41,618 nt of DNA from NCBI GenBank assembly GCA_021771675.1, contig JAETOP010000020.1:1-41618 (forward strand). Direction: 5' to 3'. The DNA is from Oscillospiraceae bacterium. GTDB lineage: Bacteria; Bacillota_A; Clostridia; Oscillospirales; Oscillospiraceae. The notes beneath the pieces were generated by a model, which had not been told where the DNA came from, searched no databases, and saw nothing but the letters and a program-made list of their open reading frames with translations. This document shows positions 1 to 8,853 of this stretch, in pieces (position 1 is the first letter of the stretch; the number at the start of each line of letters is the position of its first letter). Made by a program: the position numbers and the translations under genes.

Positions 1-178
1 TTCCGACGGAAGGATTGCAGTCTGCTTAGCGCACTCCTTGTGCGCCTGTGGCGCACAACTCGCACACACGCAGCCTGAGATGTATGTTTTGCCACGCACA
101 TGTCGCGACAAAACATACTCCGATTTTATTCGCCGCTGCGACGGCGAACTCTGCGAGGCATTTTTCGACATGCTGTGG
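1..178. other. Structured intergenic stretch, no convincing gene
   Basis: No coding sequence with a ribosome binding site is visible. The stretch is rich in inverted repeats: a 10-bp pair at 82-91 and 109-118 (GTATGTTTTG / CAAAACATAC) and a 7-bp pair at 129-135 and 142-148 (TTCGCCG / CGGCGAA). It leads straight into a terminator hairpin. This suits the 3' end of a transcript or a small structured RNA entering from beyond the left edge. A short open frame at 38-259 has no RBS and runs through the terminator, so it is not called. Confidence 0.35.
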
Positions 179-207
179 CACCGGCGGAAAACCGCCGGTG
201 CCGTTTT
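179..207 (+). terminator. Rho-independent terminator
   Basis: A perfect 9-bp stem (CACCGGCGG at 179-187, CCGCCGGTG at 192-200) with an AAAA loop is followed by CCGTTTTT. It ends whatever transcript enters from the left and isolates the ftsE promoter. Confidence 0.75.
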
Positions 208-329
208 TATGGAAAGCTCTTTAGGTTACATAATACCAAAAATTAGAAATTCCGGGTAAAAAGCTGTGGATTTGAATATTGATTTTTTGTTAATTCTCCT
301 TTCTGATTTCAGTTTTCGACCAAATAGCA

Positions 330-358
330 TTGACTTTATGGGCGAAATGTGTTACAAT
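330..358 (+). promoter_or_regulatory. Sigma-A-type promoter of the ftsEX operon
   Basis: TTGACT (330-335), a 17-nt spacer and TACAAT (353-358) lie about 50 nt upstream of ftsE. Spacing is optimal and the flanks are AT-rich. Confidence 0.7.
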
Positions 359-416
359 TCGGTTACATTGCGGTCAAAGGCTTTCTGAGACCAATCTATA
401 ATGGAGATAGATGCAA

Positions 417-1097
417 ATGATTGAATTTACCGATGTGGTTAAGTCCTACGGTCATGGCTCACCGGCGCTAAATGGTGTAACCATGCAGATTGAGGACGGA
501 GAGTTTTGCTTCCTGGTGGGCCCCTCCGGCTCCGGCAAATCCACCATCATCAAGCTCATCAGCGGTGAGCTCCGGCCCACCTCCGGCACCGTCCATGTCA
601 ACGGCTATAATTTGGAGCGCATCCGCAAGCGGGAGATTCCCTATCTGCGCCGCACCACCGGCGTGGTGTTCCAGGATTTCCGTCTGATTCCCAAGATGAG
701 CGTTTATGACAACGTGGCCTTTGCCATGCGTGTCATCGGCGCCAAGGAGCGGGAAATCCGGGATCGGGTGCCCTATGTGCTGGAGCTGGTAGGGCTGGAA
801 AACAAAGCCAAGCGCCTGCCCAGTGAGATGTCCGGCGGCGAGCAGCAGCGTCTGGCCATCGCCCGGGCCTTGGTGAACAATCCCTCCACCATCATTGCCG
901 ACGAGCCCACCGGCAACCTGGATCCGGCCCGTTCCTTTGAAATCATGTCCCTGCTTCAGGAAATCAACAACCTGGGTACCACTGTGTTGGTTGTAACCCA
1001 CGAGAAGGATTTGGTTCAGCTGTTCTCCAAGCGGGTGATCGTCATCGACGACGGCATTGTTGTCAGCGACGGGGAGGGATACTACGATGAAGATTAA
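417..1097 (+). CDS. ftsE: Cell division ATP-binding protein FtsE
   Basis: ATPase of the FtsEX complex, which couples the divisome to peptidoglycan hydrolase activation at the septal membrane. The 226-residue protein has Walker A GPSGSGKS (about residues 35-42), the ABC signature MSGGEQQR (138-145) and Walker B IIADEP (159-164). The length is typical of FtsE. The start is ambiguous: ATG 411 (MQM...) lies 4 nt after the GGAG at 403-406, while ATG 417 (MIEF...) lies 10 nt after it. I chose 417 because it gives the family-typical N-terminus. The 3' end overlaps ftsX by 11 nt, so the two are translationally coupled. Two M23 hydrolases and an S41 protease follow in the same direction, matching FtsEX with its extracellular effectors. 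Confidence 0.95.
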   Translation: MIEFTDVVKSYGHGSPALNGVTMQIEDGEFCFLVGPSGSGKSTIIKLISGELRPTSGTVHVNGYNLERIRKREIPYLRRTTGVVFQDFRLIPKMSVYDNVAFAMRVIGAKEREIRDRVPYVLELVGLENKAKRLPSEMSGGEQQRLAIARALVNNPSTIIADEPTGNLDPARSFEIMSLLQEINNLGTTVLVVTHEKDLVQLFSKRVIVIDDGIVVSDGEGYYDED

Positions 1098-1977
1098 CAA
1101 TTTAGGCTATCTGATTAAGGAGGGCTTCCACGGCATCTTCCTCCACGGCTTCATGTCCTTCGCCGCCATCTGTGTCACCATCGCCTGTCTTTTAATTGTG
1201 GGCAGCTTTTCCATCCTGGCCTACAACCTGGACGTGATGGTGGACAAGCTGAACCAGACCAGTGAGATCATGGTGTATGTGGACAGCAGCCTGTCCGACG
1301 CTGAGGCCAGAAGCATCAGCACCAGAATCAATCAATTGGGCAATGTCCAAAAGTCCGTGTTCATCTCCCGGGAGGAGGCTCTAGAAAACTTTATCAGCGA
1401 CCACAACAACAACGCCGCTTTCAACGGGGTCCAGGCCCAGGATCTGCGCCACCGCTATGTGGTCACCTTGGAGGACAACTCCCTGATGGAGCAGACCGAC
1501 AGTCAGCTTCAGCAGATTCCCGGTGTGGCCAAAACCAACGCCGCCTACGAGCTGGCAGAGGGCTTCACCACCATCCAAAACGTTCTGAACATCGCCTCCG
1601 TGGCACTAATCGCCATGCTGCTGGTAATCTCCCTGCTGATTATCTCCAACACCATCAAGCTGGCCATGTATGACCGCAGAGACGAAATTGCCATCATGAA
1701 AATGGTGGGCGCCACCAACAGCTTCATCCGTCTGCCCTTCGTGGTGGAGGGCTTCACCCTGGGCATGACCGGCGCCGTGCTGGCCTTTGGCCTGGAATGG
1801 GTGCTGTATGACACTCTGGTAGAGCGAATTTCCTCCGTGGATGCTCTGCGCCTGTTCAGCTTCGTCCCCTTCACAGGAGATTTGATGATTCCCATGCTGC
1901 TGACCTTCGGCTCTGCCGGACTGTTCGTGGGCATCGTGGGCAGCTGGACCTCCATCCGGAAATTTATGGATGTGTAA
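1087..1977 (+). CDS. ftsX: Cell division protein FtsX (permease-like subunit)
   Basis: Membrane partner of FtsE: four transmembrane segments with a large extracellular loop that contacts a coiled-coil hydrolase. The 296-residue protein starts MKINNLGYL, has a first membrane segment around residues 20-45, an extracellular domain (about 50-155), and three further segments in the C-terminal half with the conserved stretch YDRRDEIAIMKMVGATNSFI just after the second. ATG 1087 is chosen over an in-frame ATG at 1057 because GGGGAGGG sits about 7 nt upstream and it gives the classic FtsX start. It overlaps the ftsE stop. The loop is expected to engage the coiled-coil proteins encoded next. Confidence 0.94.
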   Translation: MKINNLGYLIKEGFHGIFLHGFMSFAAICVTIACLLIVGSFSILAYNLDVMVDKLNQTSEIMVYVDSSLSDAEARSISTRINQLGNVQKSVFISREEALENFISDHNNNAAFNGVQAQDLRHRYVVTLEDNSLMEQTDSQLQQIPGVAKTNAAYELAEGFTTIQNVLNIASVALIAMLLVISLLIISNTIKLAMYDRRDEIAIMKMVGATNSFIRLPFVVEGFTLGMTGAVLAFGLEWVLYDTLVERISSVDALRLFSFVPFTGDLMIPMLLTFGSAGLFVGIVGSWTSIRKFMDV

Positions 1978-2022
1978 GCTGACAAACAGGAGCCGGCATA
2001 ACCGACTCCTCAAGGAGAGACT

Positions 2023-3237
2023 ATGAGAAAACGAACCCTTTCTCGGTCTGTTGTCGCTGCCCTTTTGTCAGCTGTGACGGTTTTCTGCACCCTTTCCCCT
2101 GCGGCTCACGCCGCAACCACCTCAGAGATCAAAGAAGAAATCACCGATCTTAAAGTAGAAAACGCCGTCATTCAGGCACAGATCGATGCAGTCAGAAGTC
2201 AATACAACGCCAATGCAAACGAAATTCAGGCTTTGGTTGACAAGAAAAACGCCGTGGATCAGGAGATTTCCCTGCTCCATGAGCAGATCATCAACGTCAA
2301 CGAGCAGCTTCGCATCTATGGTCAGATGATCGCCGACACCCAGGATCGGCTGGACGAATCCAGCGCCCAGCTGAATCACCTGAACCGGCAGTACAAAGAC
2401 CGAATTCGAGCCATGGAGGAGGAGGGCGAGATCACCTATTGGCAGGTGATCTTTGAATCCAGCAGCTTTACGGATTTCCTGGACCGGATGAACATGGTGG
2501 ACGAAATTGCCGCCGCCGACACCCAGCGCCTGCTGGACCTGCAAATTGCCTCCGCCAACGTAGAGGAGAACCAGCGGATCCTCAATGAAGAAATGTTGGA
2601 TTTGCAGGAGACCCGCCAGATGCTCTCCGAAAGCGAGGAAATGCTTTCCGTAAAACGCACGGAGTCCGATGACATTCTCCGGGAGCTCATCTCCAAGCAG
2701 GCGGAATTTCAGGTGATGCTGGACGAGTCCGAGGCGCTTCAGGATCAGCTGATGAACGAGCTGGCTCAAAAGCAGAAGGAGCTCCAGGCTGCCCAGTACA
2801 AGGAAGAGCTGGTAAAAATGGCACTGCGGGGCGAAAATCCCCCCTCCAATGCCACCTGGCTGGAACCGGTTTCCGGCTACACCATCACCAGTCCCTTCGG
2901 TTACCGGAAGGCCCCCACCGCCGGTGCCTCCACCTATCACCAGGGCATCGACATGGCCTGTGACTCCGGCACCCCCATCTACGCCACCCGCAGCGGCACC
3001 ATCACCAAGGCCTCCTACCAGGCTGGCGGTGCCGGCTACTACGTCTCCATCAATCATGGAGATGGCTTTGGTTCCATCTATATGCACATGACCCGTTATG
3101 TAGTCTCTGCGGGGCAGTCCGTGTCCCAGGGGCAGTTGATTGGCTATGTGGGCAGCACCGGCATCTCCACCGGCCCCCATCTGCACTTCGGCATCTCCTA
3201 CGGCGGCACCTACGTCAACCCGATGGCATACCTCTAA
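2023..3237 (+). CDS. Coiled-coil M23 peptidoglycan endopeptidase (EnvC/PcsB-like organisation)
   Basis: Secreted murein hydrolase or hydrolase activator, probably controlled by FtsEX. The 404-residue protein has a signal peptide (RKRTLSRSVV, hydrophobic core, cleavage near AHA-AT around residue 30). A long Glu/Gln-rich coiled coil (about 35-270) follows, then a C-terminal M23/LytM domain. The zinc ligands are visible: H306 and D310 in YHQGID, and the HLH pair H386/H388, so the domain looks catalytically intact rather than degenerate like E. coli EnvC. A GGAG-type RBS precedes ATG 2023. The next gene is a paralogue with the same architecture, pointing to a tandem duplication. The cleaved bond is unknown. 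Confidence 0.9.
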   Translation: MRKRTLSRSVVAALLSAVTVFCTLSPAAHAATTSEIKEEITDLKVENAVIQAQIDAVRSQYNANANEIQALVDKKNAVDQEISLLHEQIINVNEQLRIYGQMIADTQDRLDESSAQLNHLNRQYKDRIRAMEEEGEITYWQVIFESSSFTDFLDRMNMVDEIAAADTQRLLDLQIASANVEENQRILNEEMLDLQETRQMLSESEEMLSVKRTESDDILRELISKQAEFQVMLDESEALQDQLMNELAQKQKELQAAQYKEELVKMALRGENPPSNATWLEPVSGYTITSPFGYRKAPTAGASTYHQGIDMACDSGTPIYATRSGTITKASYQAGGAGYYVSINHGDGFGSIYMHMTRYVVSAGQSVSQGQLIGYVGSTGISTGPHLHFGISYGGTYVNPMAYL

Positions 3238-3242
3238 GGAAG

Positions 3243-3294
3243 CTTTGAAAAATTGTCGAGAGCTGACGATCGGCCGCAGACAATTTATTCAAAG
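3243..3294. repeat. Long intercistronic inverted repeat between the two M23 genes
   Basis: The arm at 3243-3257 (CTTTGAAAAATTGTC) is complementary to 3279-3294 with a single bulged base, enclosing a 21-nt GC-rich loop. The hairpin sits between the first M23 stop and the RBS (AGGAG, 3311-3315) of the second. It lacks a terminal U-run, so an mRNA processing or stability element is more likely than a terminator. Confidence 0.6.
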
Positions 3295-3321
3295 GTTCTT
3301 CACGCAAAAAAGGAGCATACT

Positions 3322-4653
3322 ATGAAAAATCGCAAACGACTTGTGGCCATTCTAGCCGGCGTCATGGCAGGCATCATGATTCTGTCCCTGTTGCTGAGCA
3401 TCCTCCCCACCCGGGCCTGGGCCATGTCTTCCAGCGAAATCCGGAAGCAGATCAATGCCCTGCAGCAGGATCGAAAGGACATCAAGTCCCAGATTTCGGA
3501 TTTGAAAGTTCAGTACGAGGCCACCTCTGACGAAATCTCCGACATGGTGGCAAGGAAAAACATCATCGACCAGGAGATCGGCCTGCTGCACACCGACATC
3601 ATCAACATCAACGAGCAGCTATCCGCCTACAGCGTCCTCATTGCCGACCAGCAGGAGGAGCTGGATCAGGCCCAGGCACGGTTTGATCAGCTGAATGCGG
3701 ACTGCAAGACCCGCATCCAGGCCATGGAAGAGGAAGGCACCGTCTCCTATTGGGCCGTGCTCTTCAAGGCAAACAGCTTTTCTGATCTGCTGGACCGACT
3801 GAACATGGTGGAGGAAATCACCTCCTCCGACACCCGCCGTCTTCAGGAGCTCAGCGAGGCTGCCAAAGCTGTGGAAGCGGCGCAGAACGAGCTGGCCCAG
3901 GAAAAGAGTGAGCTGGAGCAGACCCGTACCGAGCTGAACGCTACCCAGGCTGAACTGGATGTAAAGCGGGCCGAGGCCGACGAGCTGATTTTGCAGCTGA
4001 TTGCCAAGAGTGACGAGCTGAAGCTCCAGGAAGATCACCTGATGGAGGAAGACCAAGCGCTTCTGGATGCAATTGCCCTGAAGGAGCAGGAGTACAACGA
4101 GGCCAAGGAGGCCGAATGGATTGCCTATATGGCCACCTATGTTCCCCCCACCACCCAGGCTCCCTCCATTCCCATCAGCAACCCTGACGGAAGCAACAAT
4201 GCCTCCGGCGGCGGCAATACCAACAACTCCGACGGCTCCAATAACAATGTGAATGTTGGCAGCTCCTGGATGGTTCCGTGCAGCTATAAGAAGCTGACCA
4301 GCCCCTTCGGCTTCCGGGATACTGGCATTGCCGGCGCCTCCACCTATCACCAAGGCGTTGACCTCTCCGCCAATGCGGGCACACCCATCGTGGCTTCCCG
4401 GGGCGGTACGGTGACCATCGCCACTTACTCGAACTCCGCCGGCTACTATGTCACCATCAATCACGGCGACGGTTTCTCCTCCGTTTACATGCACATGACC
4501 AATTACATCGTCAGCGCCGGACAAACGGTGAACCAGGGCCAGACCATTGGCTACGTTGGCAAAAGCGGCATTGCATCCGGCAACCACCTGCACTTTGGCA
4601 TCGCCAAAAACGGCGCTTACGTAAATCCCTGCAACTACGTCAGTCTCTACTAA
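3322..4653 (+). CDS. Second coiled-coil M23 peptidoglycan endopeptidase
   Basis: Paralogue of the upstream M23 protein, 443 residues from ATG 3322 (AGGAG 6 nt upstream; an upstream in-frame ATG at 3253 would put the signal peptide inside a spacer). It has an N-terminal signal segment (MKNRKRLVAIL, hydrophobic to about residue 30), then a coiled coil (about 35-270). A Pro-rich and then Asn/Gly/Ser-rich linker (about 275-315) separates this from the M23 domain with H343 and D347 in YHQGVD and the HLH pair H422/H424. The flexible linker is the main difference from the first copy and could give the catalytic domain more reach. It is co-directional with ftsEX and probably a second, separately controlled effector. 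Confidence 0.9.
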   Translation: MKNRKRLVAILAGVMAGIMILSLLLSILPTRAWAMSSSEIRKQINALQQDRKDIKSQISDLKVQYEATSDEISDMVARKNIIDQEIGLLHTDIININEQLSAYSVLIADQQEELDQAQARFDQLNADCKTRIQAMEEEGTVSYWAVLFKANSFSDLLDRLNMVEEITSSDTRRLQELSEAAKAVEAAQNELAQEKSELEQTRTELNATQAELDVKRAEADELILQLIAKSDELKLQEDHLMEEDQALLDAIALKEQEYNEAKEAEWIAYMATYVPPTTQAPSIPISNPDGSNNASGGGNTNNSDGSNNNVNVGSSWMVPCSYKKLTSPFGFRDTGIAGASTYHQGVDLSANAGTPIVASRGGTVTIATYSNSAGYYVTINHGDGFSSVYMHMTNYIVSAGQTVNQGQTIGYVGKSGIASGNHLHFGIAKNGAYVNPCNYVSLY

Positions 4654-4659
4654 CCTCGT

Positions 4660-4685
4660 GCCCACAGCCGAATGCGGCTGTGGGC
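4660..4685 (+). terminator. GC-rich hairpin after the second M23 gene, possible partial terminator
   Basis: A perfect 11-bp stem (GCCCACAGCCG at 4660-4670, CGGCTGTGGGC at 4675-4685) with an AATG loop directly follows the stop codon. It is followed by ATATTCTC rather than a full U-run, so it may only reduce read-through into the protease gene 25 nt downstream. Confidence 0.55.
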
Positions 4686-4710
4686 ATATTCTCAATCTCA
4701 GGTGATGAAT

Positions 4711-5862
4711 ATGAAAACATTTGTCCGTGTACTGTCCTATCTTGTCACTGCCTTGGCAGCCTGCGCTCTGACGCTGCATCTGTGCGCCGGGAATCTGTCC
4801 GGAGTCTCCAAGCTGGATCAGGTGAAATACCTAATTGAAACACGCTTCATCGGTGAGGCGGATATGGGGAAGGCAGATGATGCGGCGGCAAAGGCCATGG
4901 TTTCCTCCCTGGGGGATCGGTGGAGCCAATACCTCACTGCTCAAGAGCTTGCTGCTCACAAAGAGCAGATGGACAATGCCTATGTGGGCATCGGTATTAC
5001 CATTTCACCCGATGAAGACGGCCGGGGCTTTCTTGTAACCCTGGTTCAGCCCGACAGCGGTGCTCTGGAGGCAGGTATCCTCCCTGGGGACATTGTCATT
5101 GGCGCCCAGGGGCAAAGCGCCCAGGGAATCACCTCTTCCCAGCTGCGGGATTTGATACGGGGGCCGGAGGGAACCACCGTAACCGTGGAAATCCTGCGTG
5201 AGGGAGAATCCTTTTCTCTGGAAGTGGAGCGGCGGCAGATTCTGACCCAGGTGGTATCCTCCCAGATGCTGGATGGGAACATCGGCCTCATTGCCATCTC
5301 CAATTTTGATACCCGCTGTGCCCAGGAGTCCATCGCCGCCATTGAGGCGCTCCGGGAGCAGGGGGCGGTGGCGCTGATTTTTGACGTGCGCTATAATCCC
5401 GGCGGCTACGCCACAGAACTGGTGAAGCTTCTGGACTACCTGCTTCCCCAAGGAGAGCTGTTCCGCACCGTGGACTACACCGGGAAAGAGAAAATCGACT
5501 ACTCCGATGATTCCTTCCTGGATATGCCCATCGCTGTGGTCTGCAACCAAAGCTCCTATTCCGCCGCCGAATTTTTCCCCGCCGCCATTCAGGAATACGG
5601 GGCAGGCATTATCATAGGCACCCCCACCGTCGGTAAAGGCTATTTCCAGTACACCTATGAACTCAGCGACGGCTCCGGTGTCAACCTGTCCGTGGGCAAG
5701 TATTTCACCCCCCAGGGAAAAAGCTTGGCAGAAGTGGGCATTCAGCCGGACATTCTGGTGGAAGTGGATGAGCAGACGGAAACTGCCATCTACCTTGGCA
5801 CTCTGGAGCCCCAGGATGACCCCCAGATCATGGCAGCGGTGGAAGCCCTCACAAATCCCTGA
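4711..5862 (+). CDS. S41-family C-terminal processing peptidase with PDZ domain
   Basis: Membrane-anchored or secreted serine protease of the CtpA/Prc family, which clips C-termini of envelope proteins; regulating the neighbouring M23 hydrolases is a reasonable inference. The 383-residue protein has an N-terminal hydrophobic anchor (residues about 5-30), a PDZ domain (about 85-170, with PGDIVIGAQG) and the S41 domain. The catalytic Ser is S284 in YSAAEF and the Lys is K309 in VGKGYF, 25 residues apart as in Prc. The start at ATG 4711 has AGGTG about 7 nt upstream; ATG 4705 is a close alternative. It lies at the end of the ftsEX-M23-M23 run. Confidence 0.9.
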   Translation: MKTFVRVLSYLVTALAACALTLHLCAGNLSGVSKLDQVKYLIETRFIGEADMGKADDAAAKAMVSSLGDRWSQYLTAQELAAHKEQMDNAYVGIGITISPDEDGRGFLVTLVQPDSGALEAGILPGDIVIGAQGQSAQGITSSQLRDLIRGPEGTTVTVEILREGESFSLEVERRQILTQVVSSQMLDGNIGLIAISNFDTRCAQESIAAIEALREQGAVALIFDVRYNPGGYATELVKLLDYLLPQGELFRTVDYTGKEKIDYSDDSFLDMPIAVVCNQSSYSAAEFFPAAIQEYGAGIIIGTPTVGKGYFQYTYELSDGSGVNLSVGKYFTPQGKSLAEVGIQPDILVEVDEQTETAIYLGTLEPQDDPQIMAAVEALTNP

Positions 5863-5868
5863 ATTTTC

Positions 5869-5907
5869 AGTGAAAAACTTGTAAAGCGTTTCACTTTCTG
5901 CTATAAT
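5869..5907 (+). promoter_or_regulatory. Promoter of trkA-trkH with overlapping inverted repeat
   Basis: TTGTAA (5879-5884), 17 nt, TATAAT (5902-5907). An inverted repeat AGTGAAA (5869-5875) / TTTCACT (5889-5895) straddles the -35 box and could be an operator or the weak end of the protease transcript. Confidence 0.65.
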
Positions 5908-5945
5908 TGGCAAGATAAAATAATTTTCCTTTTTCGGAGGGTTTT

Positions 5946-7304
5946 ATGAAAATTATCATTGCCGGAGACGGCAAGGTCGGCGCTGCACTGACCAGGCAAT
6001 TCACCAGTGAAAATCATGATGTGACAGTCATTGATTTTGATGCCGGGACTCTGGATTCCAGCGTGGAGCGCTATGACGCAATTTCCGTCCAGGGGAACTG
6101 CGCCTCCATGTCCGTACTGAACCAGGCCGGGGTAAAGGAAGCGGATTTGCTGATTGCCGTGACCAATCACGACGAGATCAACCTGCTCTGCTGCACCACT
6201 GCCCACTCCATGAATCCCAAGCTGCACACCATTGCCCGCATCCGCAACCCGGAATACAACGACCAGGCCTATAAAATGCGGGACGTGTTTGGACTGTCCA
6301 TGGTCATCAACCCGGAAAACCAGGCCGCAACAGAAATCCATCGGCTGCTGAAATATCCGGGCTTTCTCCGCCGGGACACCTTTGCCAAGGGACGCACGGA
6401 AATCGTGGAACTGCGGGTTGATCCGGGCAGCAAGCTGTGCAATGTGAAGCTGATGGATTTGAGAAGCATTGTCAAGTGCAAGGTGCTGGTGTGCGCCGTG
6501 CTGCGAAACGGCTCCTCTGTGGCCCCCGGCGGTGACTTTATCCTGCGGGAGGGAGACCGGGTCTTTGTCACCGCACTGTCGGAAAACCTGACCACCCTGC
6601 TGAACAATCTGGGTATCCTCCCCCGCCGGGTTCGCCGGGTGCTGATCTGCGGCGGCGGTACAGTGGGCTACTACCTGGCCACCCACCTGGAAAAGGAAGG
6701 GGTTACGGTAAAGATCGTGGAATCCAGCCTTCTGCGCTGTCAGGAACTCACCGGTCTGCTGCCAAAAACCGACATCATCCACGGAGATGTCAGTGACCAG
6801 GACTTGCTGCTCAGCGAGGGTATGGCCCAGTTCGACGCCCTGGTAAGCTGCACCGGCTCCAATGAGCTGAACATGATCGTCTCCCTTTACGCCGCCAGCT
6901 GTGGGATTCCCCAGGTGATTACCCGGCTGAGCAATGCGGATAACCGGAGTTTGATCGACAGTCTCAGTCTGGGAAGCGTGGTCTGTCCCAAGGATCTTTG
7001 CAGCATCAATATTGCCCGCTATGTTCGGGCCATGAAGAACCAGACCGGCGCTGCCATCACTGTCCATGCCATCGCCGACGGGCAGGCAGAGGCCATGGAA
7101 TTCCGGGTGGACGAGCACACCCTCCACTGCGGCGAGCCCCTGAAGCAGATCAAGCTGAAGCCCAACGTGCTGCTGGTGTCCATCGGCCATGGAGAAACTC
7201 CCGAAATCGCCAACGGCGATTCTGTATTCCATCGGGGGGATACGGTTGTGGTGGTCACCAACGGCCGGGAAGTGCTGTATCAGCTGAATGATATTTTTGC
7301 GTGA
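5946..7304 (+). CDS. trkA: Trk system potassium uptake protein TrkA (two RCK domains)
   Basis: Cytoplasmic NAD(H)/nucleotide-binding regulatory subunit of the Trk K+ uptake system. The 452-residue protein is two tandem RCK units. The first has the Rossmann motif AGDGKVGAAL near residue 6 and the acidic strand end VTVIDFD. The second repeats it at ICGGGTVGYYL (about 235-245). Each Rossmann half is followed by a TrkA_C domain. The length matches two-RCK TrkA rather than the single-RCK KtrA type. The RBS CGGAGG is 5 nt upstream. It pairs with trkH 15 nt downstream. Confidence 0.95.
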   Translation: MKIIIAGDGKVGAALTRQFTSENHDVTVIDFDAGTLDSSVERYDAISVQGNCASMSVLNQAGVKEADLLIAVTNHDEINLLCCTTAHSMNPKLHTIARIRNPEYNDQAYKMRDVFGLSMVINPENQAATEIHRLLKYPGFLRRDTFAKGRTEIVELRVDPGSKLCNVKLMDLRSIVKCKVLVCAVLRNGSSVAPGGDFILREGDRVFVTALSENLTTLLNNLGILPRRVRRVLICGGGTVGYYLATHLEKEGVTVKIVESSLLRCQELTGLLPKTDIIHGDVSDQDLLLSEGMAQFDALVSCTGSNELNMIVSLYAASCGIPQVITRLSNADNRSLIDSLSLGSVVCPKDLCSINIARYVRAMKNQTGAAITVHAIADGQAEAMEFRVDEHTLHCGEPLKQIKLKPNVLLVSIGHGETPEIANGDSVFHRGDTVVVVTNGREVLYQLNDIFA

Positions 7305-7319
7305 CCACAGGGGAAGCTC

Positions 7320-8774
7320 ATGAACTATAAAATGATGGGGCGTCTCACCGCCCAAATTCTGTTTATCGAAGGTCTCTTCCTCCTCCCTCCCCTGGGCATC
7401 AGCCTGTATCTGGGGGAAAGCGCCGCCATCCACGGGCTTCTTGTCACCCTGGCCATTGCCGCGGTGCTGGCAGGAATTTTGTTTTTGTTTTGCAGGAATG
7501 CCAGAAGTGCGTTCTACGCCACGGACGGCATGGTCTGTGTGGCATTTGGCTGGATCGTCCTGAGTGTGATTGGCGCTCTTCCCTTCTACCTTTCAAGGGC
7601 AATTCCCAGCTTTGTAGACGCCCTCTTTGAGACCGTCTCCGGCTTCACCACCACCGGCGCCTCCATTCTGCCAGAGGTAGAATCCATGGAAAAGGGGCTG
7701 CTGTTCTGGCGCAGCTTCACCCACTGGATCGGCGGTATGGGTGTGCTGGTGTTTCTGCTGGCCATCGCCCCGGCCAAGGGCGCCGAAAAGGGCTTCACCA
7801 TGCACCTGCTCCGTGCAGAGAGCCCCGGCCCCAGCGTGGGCAAGCTGGTTCCCAAAATGCGCAAAACCGCCGCAATTCTGTACCTGCTCTACATCGGTCT
7901 GACTGTGATCGACATTCTGCTGCTTCTGGCAGGGGGCATGTCCGTGTTCGAGGCACTCTGTACCGCCTTCGGAACGGCTGGCACCGGCGGTTTTGGCGTG
8001 AAAAACGACTCCATTGCCAGCTACAGTCCCTATATTCAGAATGTGACCTCTATTTTCATGCTGCTGTTCGGTGTAAATTTCAGCTGCTACTATCTGATGG
8101 TGATGCGGCAGTTCCGGAGCGTAATTAAGGATGAAGAACTCCGGCTGTATGTTGCCATTGTTCTGGGAAGCGTCGCCCTGATCGTCTGGAACCTGTGGGG
8201 ATTCTTTCCCACCGTGGAGGAGACTGTGCGCCACGCCCTGTTTCAGGTCAGCAGCATCATCACCACTACGGGCTTCGCCACCACGGATTTCGACCTCTGG
8301 CCCAGCTTCTCCAAGACCATTCTGCTGTGCCTGATGATCGTAGGAGCCTGCGCCGGCTCCACCGGAGGCGGCATCAAGGTGGCAAGAGTTCTGCTTTTGT
8401 TCAAAAGTCTGAGACGGAACATCGCCCAGATGCTCCATCCCCGGAAGGTAAAGCTGGTGCGCAACAACGGCTCGGTGGTGGACGAGCGGATTATCTCCAA
8501 CACCAACGCCTACCTGTCCGCCTATGTGCTGATTGTGTTTCTCAGCTTTATACTCGTCTCTCTGGACGGCTTCACCACCGGAACCAATTTCTCCGCCGTG
8601 CTGGCCTGTCTGAATAACATCGGCCCCGGGTTGGAGCTGGTGGGTCCGTCCTGCAATTACGCCAGTTTCGGCATTCTCAGCAAGCTGGTGCTGACCATGG
8701 ATATGCTGCTGGGCCGACTGGAGATCTTCCCCATCCTGGTGCTCTTCTCCCTGCAAACCTGGAAGAATGGCTAA
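7320..8774 (+). CDS. trkH: Trk potassium uptake transmembrane protein TrkH
   Basis: K+-translocating membrane subunit, 484 residues, highly hydrophobic throughout. The four pore-loop signatures of the Trk/Ktr/HKT family are visible in order: TTGAS (about residue 112), GTAGTGGFG (about 220), TTGFATTD (about 317) and NNIGPG (about 428), each supplying a selectivity-filter Gly. A GGGGAAG RBS precedes ATG 7320, and the gene is translated with trkA. It ends close to a bidirectional terminator shared with convergent serA. Confidence 0.94.
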   Translation: MNYKMMGRLTAQILFIEGLFLLPPLGISLYLGESAAIHGLLVTLAIAAVLAGILFLFCRNARSAFYATDGMVCVAFGWIVLSVIGALPFYLSRAIPSFVDALFETVSGFTTTGASILPEVESMEKGLLFWRSFTHWIGGMGVLVFLLAIAPAKGAEKGFTMHLLRAESPGPSVGKLVPKMRKTAAILYLLYIGLTVIDILLLLAGGMSVFEALCTAFGTAGTGGFGVKNDSIASYSPYIQNVTSIFMLLFGVNFSCYYLMVMRQFRSVIKDEELRLYVAIVLGSVALIVWNLWGFFPTVEETVRHALFQVSSIITTTGFATTDFDLWPSFSKTILLCLMIVGACAGSTGGGIKVARVLLLFKSLRRNIAQMLHPRKVKLVRNNGSVVDERIISNTNAYLSAYVLIVFLSFILVSLDGFTTGTNFSAVLACLNNIGPGLELVGPSCNYASFGILSKLVLTMDMLLGRLEIFPILVLFSLQTWKNG

Positions 8775-8802
8775 AAATGGAATCCGGCTGTCGTTATATG
8801 AA

Positions 8803-8840
8803 AAAACTCCGCAGTTCCAAAACGGAACTGCGGCATTTTC
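8803..8840. terminator. Bidirectional terminator between trkH and serA
   Basis: Stem CCGCAGTTCC (8809-8818) / GGAACTGCGG (8824-8833). On the minus strand it is followed by GAGTTTTTT, a good terminator for serA. On the plus strand it is followed by CATTTTC, weaker, for trkH. Confidence 0.85.
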
Positions 8841-8853
8841 ATCCATAAAATTC

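Noticed and set aside
38..259. 73-codon frame at the left edge
   Set aside because: It lacks an RBS and runs through a perfect terminator hairpin.
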